A DNA stretch of 64,000 nucleotides from Rohdeia mirabilis (lineage in GTDB: Bacteria; Planctomycetota; UBA1135; GCA-002686595): the NCBI GenBank assembly GCA_007750655.1, contig CP036290.1, positions 186,001-250,000 of the forward strand, written 5' to 3'. The notes beneath the pieces are model-generated. The model did no database searches, was not told the DNA's origin, and was given only the letters and a program-made list of their open reading frames with translations. Shown here one piece after another: positions 18,427 to 26,106 of the stretch. The position numbers were made by a program, and so were the translations under genes. Numbering within the stretch: position 1 is the stretch's first letter; every line of letters begins with the position of its first letter.

Positions 18427-19491
18427 ATGATCCTCTCGCATCTCTTGCGCGCGCTCGGCTATGGAGCACGAGGCGGAAGGAACCTCACCTGCGAAGAGGC
18501 CTACGACGCGTTCGCCGCGATCCTCGACGGCCGCGAGAGTGAGATCCAGGTCGGCGCGTTCCTGGTGGCCATGCGCTGCAAGGGCGTCACCTGCGAAGAG
18601 TTGGTCGGCTTCGCCAAGGCAGCACGCGAGCGCGCGACGCTGCCCTGCGCCGGACTCGAAGGCCTCGTCGCCGTGTCTGGCCCGATGGAGGGTTTCCAGA
18701 CCGCGTCGCCGCTCGAGGTGGCCGCCGGGTTGATCGCAACCGCCGCTGGCGCGAAGGTCCTGCTCATCACCGATCGCGCCGTCCCGCCTCGTCGCGGTCT
18801 GACGGCGGCGAGCGTGCTGCACCAACTGGGCGCCGGACTCGCCTGGACCGCGCGCGAGGCGGAGGACTCGGTCGAGCGTTTCGGCTTCGCCGCGGTGACG
18901 ACCACGGGCCTCCTGCCGCCGCTGCTCGGACTGCGTCGCGTGCGCCGTGACGTCGCCGTCCGCACGCCGCTCGCCACGGTCGAGAAGCTGCTCGCTCCGC
19001 CCGGTGCCAGCGTCGTGCTCGGCGCGCAACCGGGTCCGGTGCTCGGCACCGCGGTCGAGGTGACCCAGGCGCTCGGACACAGTTCGGCGCTCACGATCCA
19101 AGGCGTCGAGGGCGGCATCGTCCCGGCGCTCACCCGGCGCACGCGCGGCATCCACCTCGACGGCAACCACCAGGTGCCGATGACGGTCGACCCCGGCGAC
19201 TTCGGCTTCCGCGCCGACCACGAGCCCGAACTGCCGATGTTCGGCCCTCCCGACGAGGGTCAGGGTTCCGGCGACAATCCGATGCTCGTGCGCGCTGCCT
19301 GCGACCAGGCCTTGGCGGTGCTTTCGGGCGAGACCGGCCCCGCGCGCAGTGCCGCCCTGCTCGGCGCCGCCGTGATCCTGCGCGCCGGCCGCATCGCACA
19401 GACGTTCGCCGAGGGCGTCGATCAGGCCGCGGCCACGCTCGAGTCCGGCGCGGCGCACGATCTGCTGCGGCGGATGCGCGAGCCGCGCTGA
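18427..19491 (+). CDS. TrpD2/YbiB-like glycosyl-transferase family 3 protein
   Basis: 354 aa from the ATG at 18427; the longer upstream frame overlaps the previous gene and terminator. The fold is that of anthranilate phosphoribosyltransferase: an N-terminal helical bundle (EEAYDAFAAILDGRESEIQV, AFLVAMRCKGVTCEELVGF), then an alpha/beta domain (PPRRGLTAASVLHQLGAG, TIQGVEGGIVP). The GTGGD-type phosphoribosyl-pyrophosphate loop of true TrpD is replaced by AVSGPMEGFQT, as in the TrpD2/YbiB group, members of which bind nucleic acid instead of making tryptophan. No trp genes are nearby. A DNA/RNA-binding role is therefore more likely than tryptophan synthesis. Confidence 0.8.
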   Translation: MILSHLLRALGYGARGGRNLTCEEAYDAFAAILDGRESEIQVGAFLVAMRCKGVTCEELVGFAKAARERATLPCAGLEGLVAVSGPMEGFQTASPLEVAAGLIATAAGAKVLLITDRAVPPRRGLTAASVLHQLGAGLAWTAREAEDSVERFGFAAVTTTGLLPPLLGLRRVRRDVAVRTPLATVEKLLAPPGASVVLGAQPGPVLGTAVEVTQALGHSSALTIQGVEGGIVPALTRRTRGIHLDGNHQVPMTVDPGDFGFRADHEPELPMFGPPDEGQGSGDNPMLVRAACDQALAVLSGETGPARSAALLGAAVILRAGRIAQTFAEGVDQAAATLESGAAHDLLRRMREPR

Positions 19492-19728
19492 GCCCCGCGG
19501 TGCGAGCGTGCGGTCGCGTCCGTCCGAGCGCGCTCGCTTCGAAGCGACCGCCGACGGGCCTCGGCCATGAGCGGCCCGTCCCCTGCGACCGGTCACCGGA
19601 GCGAGGGTCGTCCGACCCGCCGTCGTGCCGAACGGGTCGCTCTTCGCCAGCAGGTCGGCGCGCAACCGATCCCAACACGCGCGCGATCGGAAGACGGACG
19701 TGATCGGTCCTTCCCTCGCCGCTCGACC

Positions 19729-20277
19729 TCAGCCGTTCGACGCGCCGCGACCCTCGTCACCGACGTCGGCGAACGAGTCTCCGATCCGTCCGCGCAGGCG
19801 TTCGACCGCGTTCGCCATGCGCTGGCGCACGGTGCGGTCGGCGATGCGCAGACGCCGCGCGGTCTCCTCGGCGCCGAGCCCGCGGTAGAAGCGCAGGATC
19901 ACCACGTCGCGCTCGGCCGGCGGGAGCGAGAGCACGGCTTCGGCGAGGAAGCGGCGCAGGTCCGCGTGGCTGGCGGCGGCGTCGGTGGCGTCGCCGACGT
20001 CTTCGTGGCGGGCGGTTGCGCTCTCGCGCCGTTCGCGACTGCTGCGCGAGCGGAAGTCCGAGTGGGCTTGGTTCTCGAGGACCCGCGCCAGCCAACGCCG
20101 CAGGTTCTCGGCCGTGGCGGGGGGCGAACTGAGCGCCTTGACCCACACGTCCTGGACCAGGTCCTCAGCCGTCGCTGCATCGCGGGCCATGCGCGCGGCG
20201 AGCGCCCCGAGGAACTCGGTGTGGCGCAGCATCTCCTCGATCGAGATCGGGGTCTGGTCGGAGGGCTGGCCGGACAT
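19729..20277 (-). CDS. ECF-type RNA polymerase sigma factor
   Basis: 182 aa sigma-70-family regulator. Region 2 is visible as MARDAATAEDLVQDVWVKAL with the downstream WLARVLENQAHSDFRSR, and region 4 as LPPAERDVVILRFYRGLGA followed by the helix-turn-helix EETARRLRIADRTVRQRM. No anti-sigma gene lies next to it. It is divergent from the ThrE-type exporter (75 bases between starts). It may direct transcription of extracytoplasmic or stress genes; targets cannot be read from this window. Confidence 0.9.
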   Translation of the reverse strand: MSGQPSDQTPISIEEMLRHTEFLGALAARMARDAATAEDLVQDVWVKALSSPPATAENLRRWLARVLENQAHSDFRSRSSRERRESATARHEDVGDATDAAASHADLRRFLAEAVLSLPPAERDVVILRFYRGLGAEETARRLRIADRTVRQRMANAVERLRGRIGDSFADVGDEGRGASNG

Positions 20278-20351
20278 GGACGCGTGAGTGTACCCCGCGT
20301 CCGCGGTCGACTACCGTGCGCGCCGCAGCACTCTTTCGCCGCTTCGAGCCC

Positions 20352-21620
20352 ATGAACGCCCTTTCCGAGATCCCCCCGCTCGCGCCCGAGATCGAGCCCG
20401 ATCGGATGACCGACCGGGAGCGCGAGGCGGTCGAGTTCGTCCAGACGCTCGGCAACGCGTTGCACCGTTTCGGCGCGCCGGCGAACAGGCTCGAGGACGT
20501 GCTCCAGGTGCTGTCGTCGGAGCTCGGCCTACGCGGCAGTTTCTTCAGCACGCCGACCGCGATCTTCTACGCCTTCGACCTGCCCGAGCATCGGCAGTTC
20601 GCGCGCCTGCACCGCGTCCATGCGAACGAGCTCGACCTGTCGAAACTCGCCGAGATGGACGCCCTGTTCAATCGAGCCCTCGAGGGCGGCATTGCGCTGA
20701 AGGAGGCGACGAGGGAGGTCGAACGGATCGTCGAACGCCGCCCGATCTACGGCGCGCCGTTGGCCGTGCTGGCGTTCGTGGCGGTGTCCGCGTCCGCTTC
20801 GACCTTCTTCGACGGGGGCCTGCGCGAAGCGGGGTTGGGCGCCATCTGTGGCCTGGTCCTCGCCTCCACGTTCTTCCTCACGCGGCGCCTCACGAATCTC
20901 GGTCGCCTGTTCGAGCCGTTGGGCGCTCTGCTGGTCAGCTTGACCGCGATCCTGCTCGCCGGCGCGTTCGAGGCCAACTGGTGGACGGCGACGCTCGCGG
21001 GGCTGATCGTGCTCGTCCCCGGCTTCAGCCTGACGATCGGCGCGACCGAGCTGGCGCTCAACCACCCCGCGTCCGGCGTCGCGCGTCTGGCCGTCGCGTT
21101 CACCACGCTGTTGATGCTGACGATGGGAGTGTTGCTCGGTCGTCAGTTGGGGACGGAAGTCCTGGGGTTCGAGCTGTTCGACGGACTCGGGCTGGCCGCG
21201 CCCGTGTGGCAGGAGCCGCTCTCGCTGCTCGTCGCGGGATTGAGCTTCGGCGTGCTGTTCCGCATCGCGCCGCGCGACCTGCCGTGGTCGGTGGTCGCGG
21301 TCGCGCTGCCGTACGTGGCGTTCGAGGCCGGCATCTCCGAGCTCGGCCGCGAAGCGAGCATCTTCGTCGGCGGCCTGATCGCGGGCTGTTTCGCCAACCT
21401 GTTCGCGCGCGCGTTCTCGCGGCCCTCGATGATCGTACGCCTGCCCGGCATCCTGATCCTCGTGCCCGGCGCGACGGGGCTCCTGTCGCTCGAACGCATC
21501 GCCGACGGGGACGCCGCGCTCGGTGTCGAGAACCTGTTCCGAGTCGCGATGACCGCCACGTCGCTCGTCGCCGGCTTCTTCGTCTCGAACGTCGTGCTGC
21601 CGCCTCGCAAGGCGCTCTGA
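20352..21620 (+). CDS. ThrE-family threonine/serine exporter
   Basis: 422 aa from the ATG at 20352; an upstream in-frame start at 20316 would add 12 Arg-rich residues. The family layout is present: a cytoplasmic ThrE/DUF1212-like N-terminal domain (residues about 20-140, GNALHRFGAPANRLEDVL and FFSTPTAIFYAF) and about ten membrane segments, including the family motif region LVPGFSLTIGATEL and a late PGILILVPGATGL. Fused forms with both halves in one chain are common in bacteria. Role: efflux of threonine, serine or small related metabolites across the inner membrane. Divergent from the sigma factor and convergent with proS. Confidence 0.88.
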   Translation: MNALSEIPPLAPEIEPDRMTDREREAVEFVQTLGNALHRFGAPANRLEDVLQVLSSELGLRGSFFSTPTAIFYAFDLPEHRQFARLHRVHANELDLSKLAEMDALFNRALEGGIALKEATREVERIVERRPIYGAPLAVLAFVAVSASASTFFDGGLREAGLGAICGLVLASTFFLTRRLTNLGRLFEPLGALLVSLTAILLAGAFEANWWTATLAGLIVLVPGFSLTIGATELALNHPASGVARLAVAFTTLLMLTMGVLLGRQLGTEVLGFELFDGLGLAAPVWQEPLSLLVAGLSFGVLFRIAPRDLPWSVVAVALPYVAFEAGISELGREASIFVGGLIAGCFANLFARAFSRPSMIVRLPGILILVPGATGLLSLERIADGDAALGVENLFRVAMTATSLVAGFFVSNVVLPPRKAL

Positions 21621-21637
21621 CCCGGACGCGAAACGGC

Positions 21638-21682
21638 GAGCGCGCGGCGCCGGACTCGTTCGAGGTCCGGCGCCGCGCGCTC
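21638..21682. terminator. Bidirectional hairpin between ThrE-type exporter and proS
   Basis: A perfect 17-bp GC-rich stem (arms 21638-21654 and 21666-21682) around an 11-base loop that itself contains CTCG/CGAG. It lies between two convergent stops and should terminate both transcripts. Confidence 0.75.
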
Positions 21683-21705
21683 TCCATGCCAAAGTCGTTC
21701 GCGGC

Positions 21706-23178
21706 TCAGTAGTTCTTGGCGAACAACACGCGTTGAGCGGAGGGCTTGCCGGTCTTGATGCACGTCCCGGCTTCCGCGGCGGGACCGTCCTCGGCGTAGG
21801 GCAGGCAGCGAATCGTGGCTTTCGTCTCGTTCTTGATGGCGAGCTCGGTCTCCTGCGTGCCGTCCCAGTGTGCGTACACGAACTTGCTGCCGCCGTCCTT
21901 GAACACGTCGACGAAGTCGTCCCAGCTGTCCACGTGGACGGTGTTGTCGGCGAGGCGCTGCTGGGCCGCGGTGAACAGACCCGACTGCAGTTCGTCGAGG
22001 ACCTTGCCGAGCGCGACGCCCAGTCCGTCCATCGACAGCTTCTCCTTGATCGGCTTGCCGCGTTCGTCGATCTCGGCCAGACGTCGTTTGATCATCACCG
22101 CGTTGTCGGCGATGTCGCGCGGGCCGAGCTCGATGCGAACGGGGACGCCCTTGCGCTCCCACTCGTAGTACTTGGCGCCCGGTTTGACGGCGTCGCGGTC
22201 GTCGACCTTCACCGCCAGTCCGTCGTCGCGCAGTTCGCTCGCGATGCGGTGCGCGGCTTCGAGGACCTCGGCCTTCTCCTCGTCCTTGCGGTAGATCGGG
22301 ACGATCACCACGTGGATGGGCGCGAGCTTGGGCGGCAGCACCAGGCCCTCGTCGTCGGAGTGCGTCATGATCAGCGCGCCGACGAGTCGCGTGGACACGC
22401 CCCACGAGGTCTGCCACACGTGTTCGCGTTGGCCTTCGGCGTTCTGGAACGTCACGTCGAACGCCTTGCCGAAGTTCTGGCCCAGATCGTGACTCGTGCC
22501 CGCCTGCAGCGCTTTGCCGTCCTGCATGTAGGCCTCGATACAGCGCGTCTCGACGGCGCCGGCGAAGCGCTCGTTCGCGGTCTTGACGCCGCGGATGACC
22601 GGCATAGCCATGACTTCGTGCGCGAAGTCGCGATAGACGTCGAGCATGCGCGCGACCTCTTCCTGCGCCTCGGCGTGCGACGCGTGCGCGGTGTGGCCTT
22701 CCTGCCACAGGAACTCGCTCGTGCGCAGGAACAGGCGCGTACGCAGCTCCCAACGCATGACGTTCGCCCACTGGTTGATCAACAGGGGAAGGTCGCGGTG
22801 GCTGTCGATCCACTTCGAGAAGAAGTGTCCGATGATCGTTTCCGACGTGGGGCGGATGGCGTACGGCTCTTCGAGCTCCTTGCCTCCGGCCTGGGTGACC
22901 ACGGCCAACTCCGGCGCGAAACCCTCCACGTGCTCGGCTTCCTTCGTGATGAAGGACATCGGGATGAGCAGCGGGAACGCGGCGTTCTCGTGTCCGGTCT
23001 CCTTGAAGCGCCGGTCGAGATCGGCCTGCATCTTCTCCCAGATCGCGTAGCCGTGCGGGCGGATCACCATGCAGCCCTTGACCACGCCCGCCGCTTCGGC
23101 GAGTTGGCCGCCGGCGATGACGTCCTGGTACCACTGGGCGTAGTCGTCGGCGCGACTCGTGATGTGTTGCTGTGCCAT
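21706..23178 (-). CDS. proS: Prolyl-tRNA synthetase, archaeal/eukaryotic type
   Basis: 490 aa class II aminoacyl-tRNA synthetase that charges tRNA-Pro. Visible marks: [27 protein letters not shown], the motif 2 region ([35 protein letters not shown]) and motif 3 ([10 protein letters not shown] preceded by [19 protein letters not shown]). There is no editing (INS) domain, and the C-terminal zinc-type domain ends in FAKNY with the terminal Tyr typical of the eukaryote-like class. Length matches that class. The ATG at 23178 gives the conserved [13 protein letters not shown] start. Confidence 0.96.
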   Translation of the reverse strand: MAQQHITSRADDYAQWYQDVIAGGQLAEAAGVVKGCMVIRPHGYAIWEKMQADLDRRFKETGHENAAFPLLIPMSFITKEAEHVEGFAPELAVVTQAGGKELEEPYAIRPTSETIIGHFFSKWIDSHRDLPLLINQWANVMRWELRTRLFLRTSEFLWQEGHTAHASHAEAQEEVARMLDVYRDFAHEVMAMPVIRGVKTANERFAGAVETRCIEAYMQDGKALQAGTSHDLGQNFGKAFDVTFQNAEGQREHVWQTSWGVSTRLVGALIMTHSDDEGLVLPPKLAPIHVVIVPIYRKDEEKAEVLEAAHRIASELRDDGLAVKVDDRDAVKPGAKYYEWERKGVPVRIELGPRDIADNAVMIKRRLAEIDERGKPIKEKLSMDGLGVALGKVLDELQSGLFTAAQQRLADNTVHVDSWDDFVDVFKDGGSKFVYAHWDGTQETELAIKNETKATIRCLPYAEDGPAAEAGTCIKTGKPSAQRVLFAKNY

Positions 23179-23653
23179 GGTCGGTCGTCCGCGGCCCCGG
23201 GGATCGAACGCAAGAGCGGCCTCGCAAGAGTGCGAGAAGGGGTCGCAGGCCGAGCAAGGTAGCCGGTCGCTGTGCCCGGGCGGCCGCGCGCCGGTTCGAA
23301 ATCACCCCCGGTGAGGCCACGGCGCGGTGCCGTCGCTCCGAGCTCGACAGGTCCGCGACCTCAGGAGTCCGCGACAGGACGGCCCAAGAATGGACGGCGT
23401 CCTCGAGTTGGGCAGGACGGGATCCTGTGCGGTGGGGGCGACGGTCGAGGAAGGGTCGAATCCACGATCCTGGCGGCCCATGGGTTCGGCTGCGCTCGGG
23501 CCTCTCCCGACGCGGCTCCACTTCAGAACCTTGGCCGGCGGACGTTCCCGCTCGCCGGCGCTCTAGACTGGATCCGGCGGCGCACCGCGTGCCAGCCACG
23601 CACCGGACCCGCACCGCCCGACCCTCCGCCTCACGACGCACCTCTTCAGGACC
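23179..23653. other. Gene-free stretch between proS and the rhodanese gene
   Basis: 475 bases between divergent starts. No coding, tRNA or terminator structure is convincing. A CTAGACT box at 23563-23569 could be a -10 element for the rhodanese gene, but no -35 at normal spacing is obvious. Confidence 0.3.
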
Positions 23654-24199
23654 ATGACCACCACCACGATCGAACCGGCCATGACGATGGCCGAGATCCT
23701 CGAGCGGATCCCGTCGGCCCAGCGCGCCCTGTTCCAGCGCTACCACGTGGGCGGCTGCTCGTCCTGCGCCTTCCAGCCCACCGACACCCTCGAGCAGGTC
23801 TGCAAGGAGCACAACATCCTCGACGTCAACGAGGTGGTCCAGTACCTCGAGCGCGCCGGCGAGGTGGACGCGAAGATGACCGTCGAGCCGACGGTCGTGA
23901 AGGGCTGGCTCGACGCTGGTGAGACGCTGCGTTTCATCGATGTGCGCGAGCCCCACGAGATCCAGCTCGGCCGCGTGCCCGAGGCCGAGCCGATGGACTA
24001 CACGAACAGCCAGAGCTACATGGAGCTGCCGAAGGACACGAAGCTCGTGTTCCTGTGCAAGGACGGCGCCCGCAGCCTGGACGTCGGCGCCTACTTCGTC
24101 GGCCACAAGTTCACGAACGTGTCGTCGGTGAAGGGCGGCGTGGACGCCTGGCGGGCCCAGGTGGATCCCACGGTTCCGGCCTACGACATCGAGGACTGA
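23654..24199 (+). CDS. Rhodanese-domain protein with N-terminal cysteine domain
   Basis: 181 aa, cytoplasmic. Residues 1-75 form a small helical DUF1858-like domain with a Cys pair (HVGGCSSCAFQPTDTLEQV). Residues about 80-175 form a rhodanese domain: FIDVREPHEIQLGRV, then the active-site loop FLCKDGARS with catalytic Cys, and VKGGVDAWRAQVDP. Rhodanese domains carry a persulfide and pass sulfur to thiol acceptors; the extra cysteines may take part in sulfur or redox relay. A 21-bp hairpin terminator follows directly. Partner genes are not evident from the neighbours. Confidence 0.88.
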   Translation: MTTTTIEPAMTMAEILERIPSAQRALFQRYHVGGCSSCAFQPTDTLEQVCKEHNILDVNEVVQYLERAGEVDAKMTVEPTVVKGWLDAGETLRFIDVREPHEIQLGRVPEAEPMDYTNSQSYMELPKDTKLVFLCKDGARSLDVGAYFVGHKFTNVSSVKGGVDAWRAQVDPTVPAYDIED

Positions 24200-24224
24200 G
24201 GCCAGCGCGTCACGTGCTCGGGAC

Positions 24225-24270
24225 GCGCGAACGGCGTCGCTCGATCTGCATCGAGCGACGCCGTTCGCGC
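24225..24270 (+). terminator. 21-bp perfect hairpin after the rhodanese gene
   Basis: Arms at 24225-24245 and 24250-24270 are exact reverse complements around the loop CTGC, 25 bases after the stop. No U-tract follows. A weaker GGGC/GCCC hairpin followed by six T residues lies at about 24328-24352 and may be the actual release point. Confidence 0.8.
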
Positions 24271-24374
24271 AGCGATCCCGCCGGACCGCGGCCGCGCCTG
24301 GTGTCTCCGCCGCGCACCGAGCCGACGCGGGCGCGGGACGAGCCCCTTTTTTCGCATCGCGCTCCCGCGAGACC

Positions 24375-24402
24375 TTGCACCCCCTCGGTCGGGTGGTAGC
24401 AT
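24375..24402 (+). promoter_or_regulatory. Candidate sigma-70 promoter of the C-loop RNA
   Basis: TTGCAC (24375-24380), a 16-base spacer, and TAGCAT (24397-24402). The predicted start, 6-8 bases downstream, falls at about 24408-24410, exactly the base of the first hairpin of the structured RNA. The hexamers are imperfect, so the fit to the RNA boundary is the main support. Confidence 0.5.
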
Positions 24403-24407
24403 TCCAT

Positions 24408-24674
24408 CAGCCTCGCGAGACCCCCTCTCGCAGGCGCTTCGGACCAGCCACCCCAAAGAGACCCCCCTCTTCGGCTGGTTCTGCCTCGGATCGATCGAAC
24501 CCCCTTCGATCTCCGTGGCGCCCGGAAGCACCCCCTGCCTCGAGACTTCTGGGCCGCTGGCCTGGTACCCCAACTGGAGTCCCCCTCCAGATCCAAGCTG
24601 GCCCGACAGCCTTCCCCAAGGCTGCCGACCGCGCGGAGTCGTCCCTGCGACCCTAGGGACGACTCCCTTTTTTT
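24408..24674 (+). ncRNA. Candidate structured small RNA with repeated CCCC/CCCCC hairpin loops
   Basis: About 267 nt, no plausible ORF. Successive stem-loops: 24410-24435 (loop ACCCCCT), 24443-24479 with inner stem 24456-24471 (loop ACCCCC), 24487-24515 (stem GATCGAA/TTCGATC, loop CCCCC), 24520-24554 with inner GCA/TGC (loop CCCCC), 24574-24590 (CTGGAG/CTCCAG, loop TCCCC), 24607-24624 (CAGCCTT/AAGGCTG, loop CCCC), then an 11-bp terminator hairpin 24635-24666 and seven T. Stems differ in sequence while the loops are alike, which points to selection on the loops. C-rich loops are known in sRNAs that pair with G-rich ribosome-binding sites; that role, or a protein sponge, is inference. I do not recognise the family. 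Confidence 0.72.
24635..24674 (+). terminator. Intrinsic terminator of the C-loop RNA
   Basis: An 11-bp stem (GGAGTCGTCCC with GGGACGACTCC), a 10-base loop, then a C and seven T residues at 24668-24674. This is the most canonical rho-independent terminator in the window. Confidence 0.88.
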
Positions 24675-25334
24675 GTCTCGACGTTCGTTCGACGCCAGCG
24701 CAGCGCGAGCGTGCCACGACGCTTCGGATGGCCTGGGTGCGATGGCACTGCTGCTTCGCGTCGGTGGTCTCCGCCCAGAGTGGGACCCGTCCAGACTGGG
24801 ACGACCGTTCCGCGTCTCCACGCACGATCGCGAGCGTGGAACGTTCGGCCGCGGGAGGGCCGCGCCACATCGCCACGAGCGGTGAACCGATCGTCCGCCG
24901 GCCCCCCGTTCGATCCGTCCGCCGCGCGCACTGGGTGGGCAGAGAAGAGGGCGGAGCCCGACCGAGGTCGAACTCCGCCCGGTGATCCACCCGTGGCGCG
25001 GGGAGATAGATGACTTCGCGGCGGGGCCCCTAGAGGCCCCCTCGTTCCTTGTCCTTTACCCCGAAGCACGCCTGGCCCCTGCGCCGGCGGATCACGCTCA
25101 GCAACCGTGGGGTCCCCGGCCTCTCAGGGACGCCCGCGGCGCATTCCATCCATCGTTCGGGTCGCGCCCCTTCTGAACCGCGACTCCTGAACAATGAGAG
25201 TCGGACCCCGCGGTTGCGCTCCTGGTTCCACTTCCGTGGGGTTCGATCACTTGTGGGAACAGGTAGTGCCCAGGTGTGGGACGCGCGAGCTGGGGGTCGC
25301 CCTAGGGCCCGGCGGCCGGGGACGACGACGGGGC
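24675..25334. other. Gene-free stretch with two hairpins
   Basis: 660 bases without a believable gene. At 24949-24980 there is an 8-bp hairpin (GGGCGGAG/CTCCGCCC, inner CGACC/GGTCG); on the minus strand it is followed by TCTTCTCT, so it may terminate the pseudopilin transcript. At 25023-25040 a GGGGCC/GGCCCC hairpin is followed on the plus strand by a T-rich run. Other frames here are Arg/Pro-rich and look non-coding. Confidence 0.4.
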
Positions 25335-25898
25335 TCAGCGCGGCAGCACGTGGTCGTCCGGATCGCCGGGCGTGGACTCGCGGTCGGCCGCGGCCTGCAC
25401 CACCGCGGCACCGGGACCCAGGCCGAGGCCCAGGGGGCGGCTCGAGATCAGGCCGCTCGCGCTGTCGACCACCACCTCGCGCCGGTCGTCGCCGAAGCGC
25501 AGCACGATGCGGCCACCGCTGGCCACCTCGCCCCGGGCGTCGAACAGGACCCCCTGGATCGCCTCGAAGTCCGCCAGCTCGACCTCGACCCCCTCGAAGA
25601 CCGCGTCGCGGGCGTAGTCGCGCACGAAGTCGAGGCCCGTCCGGGGATGCAGCAGCGGGATCCGCAGCGAGTCCACGGCCGTGTAGCCGTTGCCCTCGAA
25701 CAGCACGTAGGTGGCGTCCGCGTGGACCAGCGCCCGGCTCTGGGCGGCCCGCAGGTCCTCCACGAGCAGCTGACCCGCGCTGTCCAGCGTGATCTCCGAG
25801 CGCCCGAAGTGCCCCAGGACCCAAACGCCGAAGACCACCCCCAGCAGCAGCAGGGAGAGGAACACCTCGAGCAGTGAGATTCCGCGACGTCGGGCCAT
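25335..25898 (-). CDS. GspH/FimT-type pseudopilin
   Basis: 187 aa. The start at 25898 gives MARRRG followed by ISLLEV, the prepilin peptidase site (G, then hydrophobic, with Glu at +5), and a hydrophobic helix (FLSLLLLGVVFGVWVLG). The upstream extension to 26078 is Arg-rich and excluded. The rest resembles GspH/FimT: LLVEDLRAAQSRALVHADATY, then a beta-rich globular part. The protein should be processed by a prepilin peptidase and assembled into a type II secretion or type IV pilus-like fibre, but no other pilus or secretion gene is nearby. Divergent from the sialidase gene. Confidence 0.85.
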   Translation of the reverse strand: MARRRGISLLEVFLSLLLLGVVFGVWVLGHFGRSEITLDSAGQLLVEDLRAAQSRALVHADATYVLFEGNGYTAVDSLRIPLLHPRTGLDFVRDYARDAVFEGVEVELADFEAIQGVLFDARGEVASGGRIVLRFGDDRREVVVDSASGLISSRPLGLGLGPGAAVVQAAADRESTPGDPDDHVLPR

Positions 25899-26106
25899 GT
25901 TCGGTCGACAGGAGCGGCCGAAGCGGCACCCGTCGTGTCGGATCGACCTGGTGGGGGCCTCGACTTGACCCGGACGGCCCCGACCGTGATCCCGGGAGGA
26001 TCCACAGGTCCTCGATCCGGTGCACCGCCGCCGGAGCGGCTCGAGCCGAGCCACCGTGCCCGCCGCGCCGGTTGACACCTGCCGCGCCGGCGCGGTTCAT
26101 GGGGGC

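Noticed and set aside
18427..19491. Anthranilate phosphoribosyltransferase (trpD) assignment
   Set aside because: The fold fits, but the GTGGD phosphoribosyl-pyrophosphate loop is absent and no trp genes are near; TrpD2/YbiB-like is the safer label.
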